5,359 bases of DNA from an uncultured Oscillospiraceae bacterium (lineage in GTDB: Bacteria > Bacillota > Clostridia > Oscillospirales > Oscillospiraceae), in contig CAKTKV010000109.1 in assembly GCA_934572355.1 (NCBI GenBank), positions 1 through 5,359 on the forward strand, given 5' to 3'. Within the stretch, counting starts at the first letter, position 1. Every line of letters begins with the position of its first letter. The translations under genes and the position numbers were made by a program. This document shows positions 1 to 5,359 of the stretch, piece by piece. The notes beneath the pieces were generated by a model. That model searched no databases. It was not told where the DNA came from and worked only from the letters and a program-made list of their open reading frames with translations.

Positions 1-221
1 TCGATCAGGTTCTCCTGCTCAAGCGCCGCACGGAGATATTCGGCGTCTGTATATATGGTATAGCTCGCATCGTCCCCGTTCAGGTGGTCGACGTTCACGA
101 CGATCTCCTTGCTGCCCTGCTGGGTCTCGGGCTTTGCCGCCTGCCACACGAAGAGCGCGGCGACTGCCAGCACAAGCACAAGCGCAAGCGCGATAATGCC
201 TTTTTTGTTATTCTTAAACAT
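1..221 (-). CDS. Membrane-anchored DUF4430 protein, N-terminal part (cut by window edge)
   Basis: The visible 73 codons begin at the ATG at 219-221, and the C-terminus lies beyond base 1. Residues 1-7 are basic (MFKNNKK), residues 8-26 form one hydrophobic segment, and a short Q/P/T linker follows (27-37). There is no Cys after the hydrophobic segment, so it is a signal anchor or signal peptide rather than a lipoprotein signal. From about residue 38 a beta-strand (KEIVVNV) and the stretch YTIYTDAEYLRAALEQENLI fit the start of the DUF4430 domain, a beta-grasp fold related to the C-terminal domain of transcobalamin. In Firmicutes such proteins are usually extracytoplasmic; their ligand is often unknown. 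The ribosome binding site AAGGAG (232-237) lies 10 nt before the ATG, and a promoter is visible at 254-282. Fold recognition is from memory of the family; the role is not determinable here. Confidence 0.8.
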   Translation of the reverse strand, partial: MFKNNKKGIIALALVLVLAVAALFVWQAAKPETQQGSKEIVVNVDHLNGDDASYTIYTDAEYLRAALEQENLI

Positions 222-253
222 AAGGTTCCCTCTCCTTTTTTCGATTCAGCGAC

Positions 254-282
254 AGCATAGCACAGAATCCGCCCTGCGTCAA
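254..282 (-). promoter_or_regulatory. Sigma-A-type promoter of the DUF4430 gene
   Basis: Reading the minus strand, the -35 box is TTGACG (277-282, 5/6 to consensus). A 17-nt spacer leads to the -10 box TATGCT (254-259, 4/6), preceded by TGC, an extended -10. Transcription should start near 247, giving a leader of about 26 nt that holds the ribosome binding site. The -35 box lies within the palindrome at 275-290. Confidence 0.7.
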
Positions 283-290
283 TTGACGCA
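275..290. promoter_or_regulatory. Perfect 16-bp palindrome over the -35 box, candidate operator
   Basis: TGCGTCAATTGACGCA is a perfect inverted repeat with no central spacer; symmetry breaks at 274/291. It contains the -35 hexamer of the DUF4430 promoter, so a dimeric repressor bound here would block RNA polymerase. Its outer edge touches the U-tract of the tRNA terminator (290-295), so an RNA-level role cannot be excluded. The identity of any regulator is unknown. Confidence 0.4.
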
Positions 291-323
291 AAAAAGTCGG
301 AGCAAAGCGAACTTTGCTCCGAC
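290..323 (-). terminator. Intrinsic terminator of tRNA-Pro
   Basis: On the minus strand a perfect 12-bp stem (312-323 with 296-307) closes a TTCG tetraloop (308-311), followed by six T (295-290). It begins 2 nt past the encoded CCA of the tRNA, so it ends that transcript and insulates the DUF4430 promoter immediately downstream. Confidence 0.9.
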
Positions 324-325
324 GC

Positions 326-401
326 TGGTCCGAGTGACTGGAGTTGAACCAGCGGCCTCTTGAACCCCATTCAAGCGCGCTACCATCTGCGCTACACCCG
401 G
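326..401 (-). tRNA. tRNA-Pro (anticodon GGG), CCA encoded
   Basis: The minus strand folds into a complete cloverleaf of 76 nt including CCA. The acceptor stem is CCGGGTG (395-401) with CACTCGG (330-336), including one G-U pair. TA is at positions 8-9 (393-394). The D-stem is GCGC/GCGC with an 8-nt loop. The anticodon stem CTTGA/TCAAG (371-375, 359-363) carries loop ATGGGGT (364-370), so the anticodon is GGG (366-368), reading CCC/CCU. A 5-nt variable loop follows, then a T-stem GCTGG/CCAGT (one G-U pair) with loop TTCAACT. The discriminator is A (329) and CCA is at 326-328. The CTTGA-ATGGGGT-TCAAG arm is typical of bacterial tRNA-Pro(GGG). It has its own promoter and terminator, so it is a single-gene unit. 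Confidence 0.96.
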
Positions 402-432
402 AAATATCTGCATTGATTTTCAACGCTCGATT

Positions 433-461
433 ATATTAGCACAAAGCCCGAGAAAAAGCAA
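433..461 (-). promoter_or_regulatory. Probable promoter of tRNA-Pro
   Basis: On the minus strand TTGCTT (456-461) is followed after 17 nt by TAATAT (433-438), preceded by TGC (extended -10). A better -10 hexamer, TATAAT, overlaps at 430-435, but at correct spacing it would have only a poor -35. Start near 426 leaves about 25 nt before the tRNA 5' end at 401, a usual length for RNase P processing. Confidence 0.6.
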
Positions 462-521
462 TACCCAAATTGCTATTTTTTATCTGTTTTTCGCCGATAT
501 TATCCGCCGTTAACAATAATC

Positions 522-550
522 TTGCAAAGGTACGGCGCGTTTGGTATAAT
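522..550 (+). promoter_or_regulatory. Sigma-A-type promoter of the sugar dehydratase gene
   Basis: TTGCAA (522-527, 4/6) is followed by a 17-nt spacer and a perfect TATAAT (545-550). TGG directly before it makes an extended -10. The expected start is near 557, giving a leader of about 64 nt to the ATG at 621. It is divergent from the tRNA-Pro promoter; the 60 nt between the two -35 boxes are AT-rich and hold no gene. Confidence 0.8.
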
Positions 551-564
551 TACTTGATTATATG

Positions 565-609
565 CACGGGTATTGCCCGTGACCGGCGGCATGGTTTGCG
601 TGCTGCCGG
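565..609 (+). promoter_or_regulatory. Two consecutive hairpins in the dehydratase mRNA leader
   Basis: The first hairpin pairs CACGGG (565-570) with CCCGTG (576-581) around a 5-nt loop. The second pairs 583-593 with 599-609, 11 bp including two G-U pairs, around GTTTG. The second ends 2 nt before the Shine-Dalgarno sequence at 612. Neither is followed by a T-run, so they are not terminators. Possible roles are 5'-end stabilisation, spacing of the ribosome site, or binding of a regulator; no known riboswitch class is recognised. Confidence 0.45.
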
Positions 610-611
610 AC

Positions 612-617
612 GGAGGG
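612..617 (+). promoter_or_regulatory. Ribosome binding site that sets the dehydratase start
   Basis: GGAGGG lies just before the ATG at 621 (4 nt after GGAGG). The reading frame is open upstream to a TTG at 573 and an ATG at 591, but these have no ribosome binding site and lie inside the leader hairpins. The start at 621 is therefore preferred. Confidence 0.8.
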
Positions 618-620
618 AAC

Positions 621-2525
621 ATGAACGAAAGCGGAAAGCTCCGCCGCAGCCACTGGCTCGGCACGGCGGCGCTGATAATCACGGATATACTTATTGTAAA
701 TATAGCGGCTTTTGCCACGGTGGTGCTGAGGGTTGAGTTTGACTTCCTGCTCATAACGGCGCTCGGCTTCTTCGAGGCGCTGAGGTATTGCTGCATCCCG
801 GGCTCTATATTGTCGGTGCTGGTGTTCAGCGCGTTCCGGCTCTACAGCAGCCGCTGGGAATATGCCGGTGAGCGCGAGGTGTTCTATCTCGGCTTTGCCT
901 CCGTCTGCGCCTCTGCGCTATATTATACCTCTGCGCTGGTCATGCGTCAGGCGCTGCCGCGCAGCTTCCCATTTATCTGCGCGCTGCTGCTATTCGTGCT
1001 GCTGTCGCTCTCTCGCTACATATACCGCCGTGTGAGCCAAGGCAGGCACCTGCATGAGCACCCTGTCGCCAAGAAGCGCACCCTCGTCATCGGCGCGGGC
1101 ACGGCAGGAGCCATGGCGATACGCGAGTTCGACGACAATCCCGCCTCGCGCAACACCGCAGTGTGCCTTATAGACGACGACCCCGGCAAGCAGGGCACGC
1201 GCATAAGGGGCGTCAAGGTCGTCGGAGGGCGCGAAATGATCGCCGACGCCGTCAAGAAATACGGCGTCGAGGAGATCATCTTCTGCATCCCCTCGGCTCC
1301 GATATCCGTCAGGAATGAAATTCTCGAAAAATGCAGCATCCCCGGCGTCGCGCTCAAGACTCTGCCGACGCTCAGCCAGCTCGCTAACGGCGAGGTCACG
1401 CTCCAGCAGGTCAAGAACGTCAGCATTGACGATCTGCTTGGCCGCACACAGGTGTGTACCGACAACAGCGCCATGGCCGACAAGGTGCGCGGCAAGACCG
1501 TGCTCGTCACCGGCGGAGGCGGTTCGATAGGCAGTGAGCTCTGCCGCCAGATCGCGGCGCTCAAGCCCGGCAGGCTCGTGATATTCGACATATACGAAAA
1601 CAACGCCTACGATATCCAGATGGAGCTCAAGCGTCGGCACCCGGAGCTTGACCTTGTGGTGCTGATAGGCTCGGTCAGGGACGAGCAGCGTGTGCGCTAC
1701 GTGTTCGATAAATACCGCCCGGCTGTCGTGTGCCACGCCGCAGCGCACAAGCATGTCCCGCTCATGGAGGACAGCCCCGCCGAAGCGATAAAGAACAACG
1801 TCTTCGGCACCTACAACACCGCGAAAGCGGCGGGCGATTTCGGCACTTCCCTGTTTATCCTGATCTCCAGCGACAAGGCCGTCAACCCCACGAACGTCAT
1901 GGGTGCGTCAAAGCGCCTGTGCGAGATGGTCGTGCAGTCGATGAACGGGCACAGCGGCACAAATTACATCGCCGTCCGCTTCGGCAATGTCCTTGGCAGC
2001 AACGGCAGCGTTATCCCGCTGTTCAAGAAGCAGATCGCCGAGGGCGGCCCGGTGACGGTTACCGATAAGCGCGTGACGCGCTTCTTTATGACGATCCCGG
2101 AGGCTGTTTCGCTCATTCTCCAGGCAGGAGCTTACGCCAAGGGCGGCGAGGTGTTCGTGCTCGACATGGGGCAGCCCGTGCGCATTGACGATATGGCGCG
2201 CAAGATGATCCGCCTCAGCGGTTTTGAGCCGGATGTGGATATCAAGATAGTCTACACCGGGCTGCGCCCCGGCGAGAAGCTTTATGAGGAGCTGCTGCTC
2301 AAGTCTGAGGGGCTTCAGAAGACGGACAACCACCTTATCTATATCGGCCACCAGATGATGTACACTCCCGAGGAGATAGACGAGAAGCTTGAAAAGCTCC
2401 GCAGAGTCATATACGCCGAGGCTCCTGAGGTCAGGGAGTGCGTGCTGTCGCTGATACAGGAGCCGGCGGACAGGATGTACGACGAGATCCCCACCGGCGA
2501 GGAACAGGAAACCGTAACGGTCTGA
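621..2525 (+). CDS. Membrane-bound NDP-sugar 4,6-dehydratase, CapD/WbpM/PglF family
   Basis: The 634-residue protein likely removes water from a UDP-N-acetylhexosamine, usually UDP-GlcNAc, to give the 4-keto-6-deoxy sugar used for capsule, glycan or glycoprotein sugars. Length and layout match the large membrane subfamily. About four hydrophobic segments lie at roughly 13-37, 58-75, 86-107 and 115-135, followed by a first Rossmann-like domain with GAGTAG at 158-163. The catalytic extended-SDR domain has the NAD(P)-binding GGGGSIG at 298-304, HAAAHKHVP from 372, ISSDKAVNPTNVMGASK at 415-431, RFGN at 453-456 and GLRPGEKLYEE at 547-557. By alignment to FlaA1, S417, D418, K419 and K431 are catalytic and M427 replaces the usual Tyr, as in WbpM. 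It has its own promoter and terminator and no sugar-pathway gene beside it. The family is certain; the exact substrate and whether to call it capD, epsC or pglF are not. Confidence 0.93.
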   Translation: MNESGKLRRSHWLGTAALIITDILIVNIAAFATVVLRVEFDFLLITALGFFEALRYCCIPGSILSVLVFSAFRLYSSRWEYAGEREVFYLGFASVCASALYYTSALVMRQALPRSFPFICALLLFVLLSLSRYIYRRVSQGRHLHEHPVAKKRTLVIGAGTAGAMAIREFDDNPASRNTAVCLIDDDPGKQGTRIRGVKVVGGREMIADAVKKYGVEEIIFCIPSAPISVRNEILEKCSIPGVALKTLPTLSQLANGEVTLQQVKNVSIDDLLGRTQVCTDNSAMADKVRGKTVLVTGGGGSIGSELCRQIAALKPGRLVIFDIYENNAYDIQMELKRRHPELDLVVLIGSVRDEQRVRYVFDKYRPAVVCHAAAHKHVPLMEDSPAEAIKNNVFGTYNTAKAAGDFGTSLFILISSDKAVNPTNVMGASKRLCEMVVQSMNGHSGTNYIAVRFGNVLGSNGSVIPLFKKQIAEGGPVTVTDKRVTRFFMTIPEAVSLILQAGAYAKGGEVFVLDMGQPVRIDDMARKMIRLSGFEPDVDIKIVYTGLRPGEKLYEELLLKSEGLQKTDNHLIYIGHQMMYTPEEIDEKLEKLRRVIYAEAPEVRECVLSLIQEPADRMYDEIPTGEEQETVTV

Positions 2526-2543
2526 ACGGAATAACCTATAAAA

Positions 2544-2577
2544 AGAGTGCTCTGCAATGTATTTTGCAGAGCACTCT
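2544..2577. terminator. Bidirectional intrinsic terminator between convergent genes
   Basis: A perfect 14-bp stem (2544-2557 with 2564-2577) encloses a 6-nt loop. On the plus strand it lies 18 nt after the dehydratase stop and is followed by CTTTAT, a weak U-tract. On the minus strand it lies about 36 nt after the lipoprotein stop and runs into TTTT then ATA, a better tract. It probably ends both transcripts. Confidence 0.88.
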
Positions 2578-2613
2578 CTTTATCGATCCGCCCCAAAGGG
2601 ACGCTATTGATTT

Positions 2614-4290
2614 TTACTCTCCGCGTATCGCGCCGCCGCTGACATTGATGCTGCCGTTATCCAGCGCGATAGCCTCCTCGCCGCCGTGTATCACAAGCTC
2701 CCCGCCGCTCACAGTCACGTCGCCTTCGCCGATCCAGAGCGAGCCGTCAATGATAAGCGTACCGCCGCTGACGATGATCCCGCCGCGCTCCAAGGCACAG
2801 TCGCCCGTGATGTGTACAGTGCCGCCGCGAACCTCAAGCACGGAATTTTGCATCCAGAAGTTTCCCTCGCAGGTGAAGCTTCCGTCAGTGACAAGGAACG
2901 GGCCGCACTCGCCCGCCTCGCTGCCCATGGAGAATTCTTCCCCGCCGCTCACAGTGACGGATGTACCGCCGGTCAGGGCAAACACAGGCTTATGCGCGCC
3001 GCCCCAGCCCCATATGCCGAGCTTATCCACGCGCAGCTCACCGCCGCCGTCGAGCAGCAGGCTTGCGCCGCCAAGCTCTTTGAGCTCATTGCTGCCGGTA
3101 AGACGCAGATGCAGCGAGCCCCAAGGAAGGACACTGCCGGCAGACACGCCAGGCAGGGCCATTTCCCCGGCAAAGAGGTATTCACCGTCAACATCGGAAA
3201 CACTCAGGCTGTTCCACTCCGCGCCCGGAATCTCGCCCCACGAGGGGTCAAACACTGTCTGGTAGTACGGGCTGCCGTCCGCTTCGCTGTCGAGCAGCTC
3301 CGCGCCGTAGCCGCGTGCGTCGGCGCTGTTAAGCCCGACTGCGGCGATAGTTCCCGCGCCGCCCTCAATGACGGTGCTCTGCGGGATCTCCTCGGAAACG
3401 CAGAATGTGCCGCCGCTGAGAATGACCTGCGTACCCTCGCTGCCAAGCTCGTCGACGAGCGTTATACCGTCGCGGGCGGTGACGCACGAAGCGTCGCGCA
3501 GGTGGCGTGCCAGCAGGCTCCCCCCGGCGTTTATCACCTCGCCGCCGTTTGTATACAAGAACTCTGTGTACAGCGCGCCGCCGAGCACTGCCGTGCAGAC
3601 GCCCGCACCGGTGTTCGGCGCGGCGGTGACGTTATTGCACACGAGCGTCACATCCCCGGTCACGATAAGCGCCGGGACGGGCAGCCCTCGTCCGCCACAG
3701 GCGATACCGGAAGAGTTCGCCACCGTCAGCGTACCGCTGCCGGTGATAAGGACGCCGTCAAAATTTTCAAAGCAGGCGTATTCCTCGCCTCCGCCGTCAA
3801 GCACGCAGTCGCCGGTGATATCAAGGCGGAGCAGTCCTCCGTCATCTGCTTGGATGCTCGGCAGGGTGCAGCTGTCAGCCTTTATGCCGAGCGCGTCATA
3901 CGCTTCGCCGTTCCAGACGACCTGTGCCGCGGAGTCCATGAGCTCCGCTCCGCCGCCGGTGAAGTCCCTCAGCACGATGCCCTCCTCATCGAAGGCCGTG
4001 CCCTTGAGGTGCGTGAAGCTTCCGTCCGGAAGACGCACGCCGTAGGTCGCGCTCTTGCCTTCATGTGCGCGCTCGGCAAGCGGGTATTCCTGCCCATCCT
4101 CCACCGCGCCGCTGTTTGCGGCGATGTCATACCATGTGCGGCAGACCTCGGGCAGCGCCTCCGCCCCGACGGGCGCGGCGGTCGGCACCGGCGTGCCTAT
4201 TTCATCTGGCACCGGCGCGGGCGCGGCCTCGCCGCAGGCGCAGAGCAGCAGCATACATAAGGCCAGCGCAGCGCAAAGCAGCTTTTTCAT
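2614..4290 (-). CDS. Secreted lipoprotein with predicted beta-helix repeats
   Basis: The 558-residue protein starts with a lipoprotein signal: MKK, a hydrophobic core, then lipobox LCAC with the lipidated Cys at 19. A Pro/Ala-rich linker (22-46) suggests a domain held off the outer face of the membrane. The rest is rich in Gly, Val, Ile, Leu and Thr in short strands such as LITGSGTLTV (181-190), VILSGGTF (289-296) and a C-terminal array of 20-residue repeats (447-558), the pattern of a right-handed beta-helix. ITGDC occurs in both halves (158-162, 494-498). This resembles gut-clostridial 'carbohydrate-binding domain' proteins of the Cthe_2159 type, but no catalytic residues can be pointed to. 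The mature part has 12 Cys besides C19. GGAGG at 4295-4299 precedes the ATG. The start overlaps the previous gene's stop as ATGA, so the two are probably translationally coupled. Surface location is well supported; glycan binding is a guess. Confidence 0.8.
   Translation of the reverse strand: MKKLLCAALALCMLLLCACGEAAPAPVPDEIGTPVPTAAPVGAEALPEVCRTWYDIAANSGAVEDGQEYPLAERAHEGKSATYGVRLPDGSFTHLKGTAFDEEGIVLRDFTGGGAELMDSAAQVVWNGEAYDALGIKADSCTLPSIQADDGGLLRLDITGDCVLDGGGEEYACFENFDGVLITGSGTLTVANSSGIACGGRGLPVPALIVTGDVTLVCNNVTAAPNTGAGVCTAVLGGALYTEFLYTNGGEVINAGGSLLARHLRDASCVTARDGITLVDELGSEGTQVILSGGTFCVSEEIPQSTVIEGGAGTIAAVGLNSADARGYGAELLDSEADGSPYYQTVFDPSWGEIPGAEWNSLSVSDVDGEYLFAGEMALPGVSAGSVLPWGSLHLRLTGSNELKELGGASLLLDGGGELRVDKLGIWGWGGAHKPVFALTGGTSVTVSGGEEFSMGSEAGECGPFLVTDGSFTCEGNFWMQNSVLEVRGGTVHITGDCALERGGIIVSGGTLIIDGSLWIGEGDVTVSGGELVIHGGEEAIALDNGSINVSGGAIRGE
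2617..2952 (-). repeat. Five 20-residue (60-bp) protein repeats plus a partial sixth
   Basis: In the lipoprotein C-terminus a V-x-G/D-G motif recurs at residues 447 (VSGG), 467 (VTDG), 487 (VRGG), 507 (VSGG) and 527 (VSGG), exactly 20 residues apart. A last VSGG sits at 550 after a 23-residue unit. Units read roughly V-S-G-G-x-hydrophobic-x-I-x-G followed by a second strand. Regular periodicity fits one beta-helix turn per unit. At DNA level the copies are diverged, so this is an old protein repeat rather than a recent tandem duplication. Confidence 0.75.
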
Positions 4291-4598
4291 TTTTCCTCCG
4301 TTTCAGGCCGGGGCTCCTCCCAGCCGCGCTCAAGCAGCCAATAGCTGTGCTCGCCGCGGTCGTATTCGCCGTCCTTGGCCATGCCGCGCTCAAGCTTGAG
4401 CCGCGTCTCATAAGCGCGCAGCTCCTGAAGCGTGAAGCTGAGCCCCAGTTCCTCCGCGACCGGCAGCAGCGCAAACTCCGTCAGCGCCTCGCGTATCTCA
4501 TAGCTGCCGGGATACGCCTCGACGTTCGCCTCCACGCGGCTGCGCACCGCGGGGTCGGAAGCGTATATCTCGAAAAATTTTCCTACGTTTTCTTTCAT
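4287..4598 (-). CDS. Small Nif11-like protein
   Basis: This 103-residue, charged, Cys-free protein has no signal peptide or membrane segment. Residues 1-65 resemble the Nif11 family: ENVGKFFEIYASDPAVRSRV at the start, then a helix ending AEELGLSFTLQEL (48-60), matching the family's 'F-x-x-x-x-x-x-D-P' opening and 'a-x-x-x-G-h-x-F-T-x-x-E-L' close. Known Nif11 members include nitrogen-fixation-associated proteins and leader peptides of ribosomally made, modified peptides (RiPPs). The tail (66-103) has no Cys and no Gly-Gly cleavage site, so a thioether-type core is unlikely. GGAGAAGG (4601-4608) sits 2 nt before the ATG. The gene begins 12 nt after the PrsW-like gene and its TGA overlaps the lipoprotein ATG by 4 nt (ATGA). 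That it is a real gene is well supported; the family call is by eye. Confidence 0.7.
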   Translation of the reverse strand: MKENVGKFFEIYASDPAVRSRVEANVEAYPGSYEIREALTEFALLPVAEELGLSFTLQELRAYETRLKLERGMAKDGEYDRGEHSYWLLERGWEEPRPETEEK

Positions 4599-4610
4599 TG
4601 CCTTCTCCGT

Positions 4611-5342
4611 TCAGAAAAAGAATCTGCTGCCGTTATTGATGTATCTGTCGTTTGTTGAAAGCCGGCGCACAAGGATCAGCGATACGACGAACAGCAGCAC
4701 CACAAACACCGCGAATATCCCGCTGACCCCCGCGTTTTCATAAGTCGCGATAAAGTCATAGCAGCCGTGGATGAGTGCGGGCAGCAGCAGCGCCATAGTG
4801 CGGCAGGTCTTGGAGCGGCTCTCAAAGCCCGCGCCTTCCCAGCGTTTTGCCATGCCGTACCACGCCCCCATGAACACGCCAAAGCAGGCATGCCCAGGCA
4901 CAGCCGTGACCGCGCGGACAAGCGCCGTGCCGAAGCCGTACATCGCGACGTAACCAAGATTCTCCCACAGCGCAAAGCCCAGAGAGACGGACACGCCGTA
5001 GACCACGCCGTCAAACTGGCAGTTGAAGTTGATGTCGCGCCACGTCCGCTTCTTGAGCAGAAGGTACTTTGCCCCTTCCTCCGAGAAGGCTACAATGCCG
5101 AAATACAGCACGGCATTGTACGCAACGCTCCCCTCGGGCAGATAGCTCCCCAGTACTGCGGTGCCGACCTGTTCGAGCACCATCGCGATCGCCGTCGACA
5201 GCACGCCAAAGAACACCAGCGAGAGGATCAGCGAGACAGGTTCCTTCTCAAGTCGGTCGGCCTGATAGACCTTTATGAGCAGCACGACGGCGGGAATTAT
5301 CGCCGCGGCCGCAAGGACGGGATCAATATAGTATATCGCCAT
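4611..5342 (-). CDS. PrsW-family intramembrane metalloprotease
   Basis: The 243-residue polytopic membrane protein has hydrophobic segments across nearly its whole length. It carries the conserved PrsW motifs in order: SEEGAKY with E88-E89 and K92, DGVVYG at 111-116, FALWENLGY with E127 and N128, PGHACFGVFMGAWYG with H151, and IHGCYDF with H192 and D196. The Glu and His residues are the presumed metal ligands and catalytic groups. Bacillus subtilis PrsW makes the first cut in the anti-sigma factor RsiW under envelope stress; many relatives have unknown substrates. No sigma/anti-sigma pair is visible here. An in-frame TGA at 5352-5354 makes the ATG at 5340-5342 the first possible ATG, and GGGGTGA (5352-5358) is a plausible ribosome binding site. 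It is the first gene of the operon seen here; only 17 nt upstream are visible, so the promoter and any earlier gene are unknown. Confidence 0.9.
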   Translation of the reverse strand: MAIYYIDPVLAAAAIIPAVVLLIKVYQADRLEKEPVSLILSLVFFGVLSTAIAMVLEQVGTAVLGSYLPEGSVAYNAVLYFGIVAFSEEGAKYLLLKKRTWRDINFNCQFDGVVYGVSVSLGFALWENLGYVAMYGFGTALVRAVTAVPGHACFGVFMGAWYGMAKRWEGAGFESRSKTCRTMALLLPALIHGCYDFIATYENAGVSGIFAVFVVLLFVVSLILVRRLSTNDRYINNGSRFFF

Positions 5343-5359
5343 TGGTTCGAGTCACCCCG

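Noticed and set aside
457..474. Hairpin AGCAAT/ATTGCT with flanking A and T runs, resembling a terminator
   Set aside because: The stem is only 6 AT-rich pairs and no gene ends here on either strand; it overlaps the tRNA promoter -35 and is probably chance.
573..620. Upstream TTG (573) or ATG (591) as start of the dehydratase
   Set aside because: Neither has a ribosome binding site, both lie in leader hairpins, and the ATG at 621 has GGAGGG just before it and gives the usual N-terminus.
990..1754. Open frame of 254 codons on the minus strand within the dehydratase gene
   Set aside because: It lies wholly opposite the conserved Rossmann and SDR domains, has low-complexity composition and no ribosome site.
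2617..2952. Regular 60-bp spacing that could suggest a CRISPR or tandem DNA repeat
   Set aside because: The copies are diverged in DNA and conserved only as a protein motif, with no identical repeats or unique spacers.
2686..4260. Long open frame (524 codons) on the plus strand opposite the lipoprotein gene
   Set aside because: Its product is Ala/Arg/His-rich with no recognisable domain or ribosome binding site. The opposite strand has a lipobox, a ribosome site and ordered repeats. It is an antisense artefact of GC-rich codon use.
5343..5359. GGTTCGAGTC, resembling a tRNA T-loop at the right edge
   Set aside because: The flanking bases do not pair as a 5-bp T-stem and no other tRNA arm is visible. 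The same bases on the minus strand fit a ribosome binding site for the PrsW-like gene.

Overview
The window looks like chromosomal DNA of a GC-rich Firmicute, most likely a gut-type clostridium (Oscillospiraceae/Ruminococcaceae-like). This is inferred from strong GGAGG-type ribosome binding sites, sigma-A-like promoters with extended -10 elements, U-tract terminators, a DUF4430 protein, a PrsW-type protease and a glycine-rich secreted lipoprotein. No phage, transposon, plasmid or CRISPR signature is visible.

Left edge (1-461), all on the minus strand: a tRNA-Pro(GGG) with encoded CCA and its own promoter. It ends at a 12-bp UUCG-loop terminator. The terminator abuts a second promoter whose -35 box lies inside a perfect 16-bp palindrome, and this promoter drives a membrane-anchored DUF4430 protein that runs off the window.

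Centre-left (522-2577), plus strand: a free-standing gene for a large membrane-bound nucleoside-diphosphate-sugar 4,6-dehydratase (CapD/WbpM/PglF type). It has a clear promoter, a short leader with two hairpins, and a terminator that also works on the opposite strand. Its SDR active site carries Met in place of the usual Tyr.

Right half (2614-5342), minus strand: three tightly packed genes read right to left. They encode a PrsW-family intramembrane metalloprotease, a 103-residue protein resembling the Nif11 leader-peptide family, and a 558-residue Cys-rich lipoprotein with 20-residue beta-helix-like repeats. The 12-nt gap and the 4-nt ATGA overlap suggest one translationally coupled operon. 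A membrane protease, a small Nif11-like protein and a surface lipoprotein in one operon is the least ordinary feature here. A functional link is inferred from gene order only. The operon's promoter lies beyond the right edge; its terminator is probably the shared hairpin at 2544-2577.

Every stretch without a gene is under 300 bases and is covered by the RNA, promoter, leader and terminator entries.
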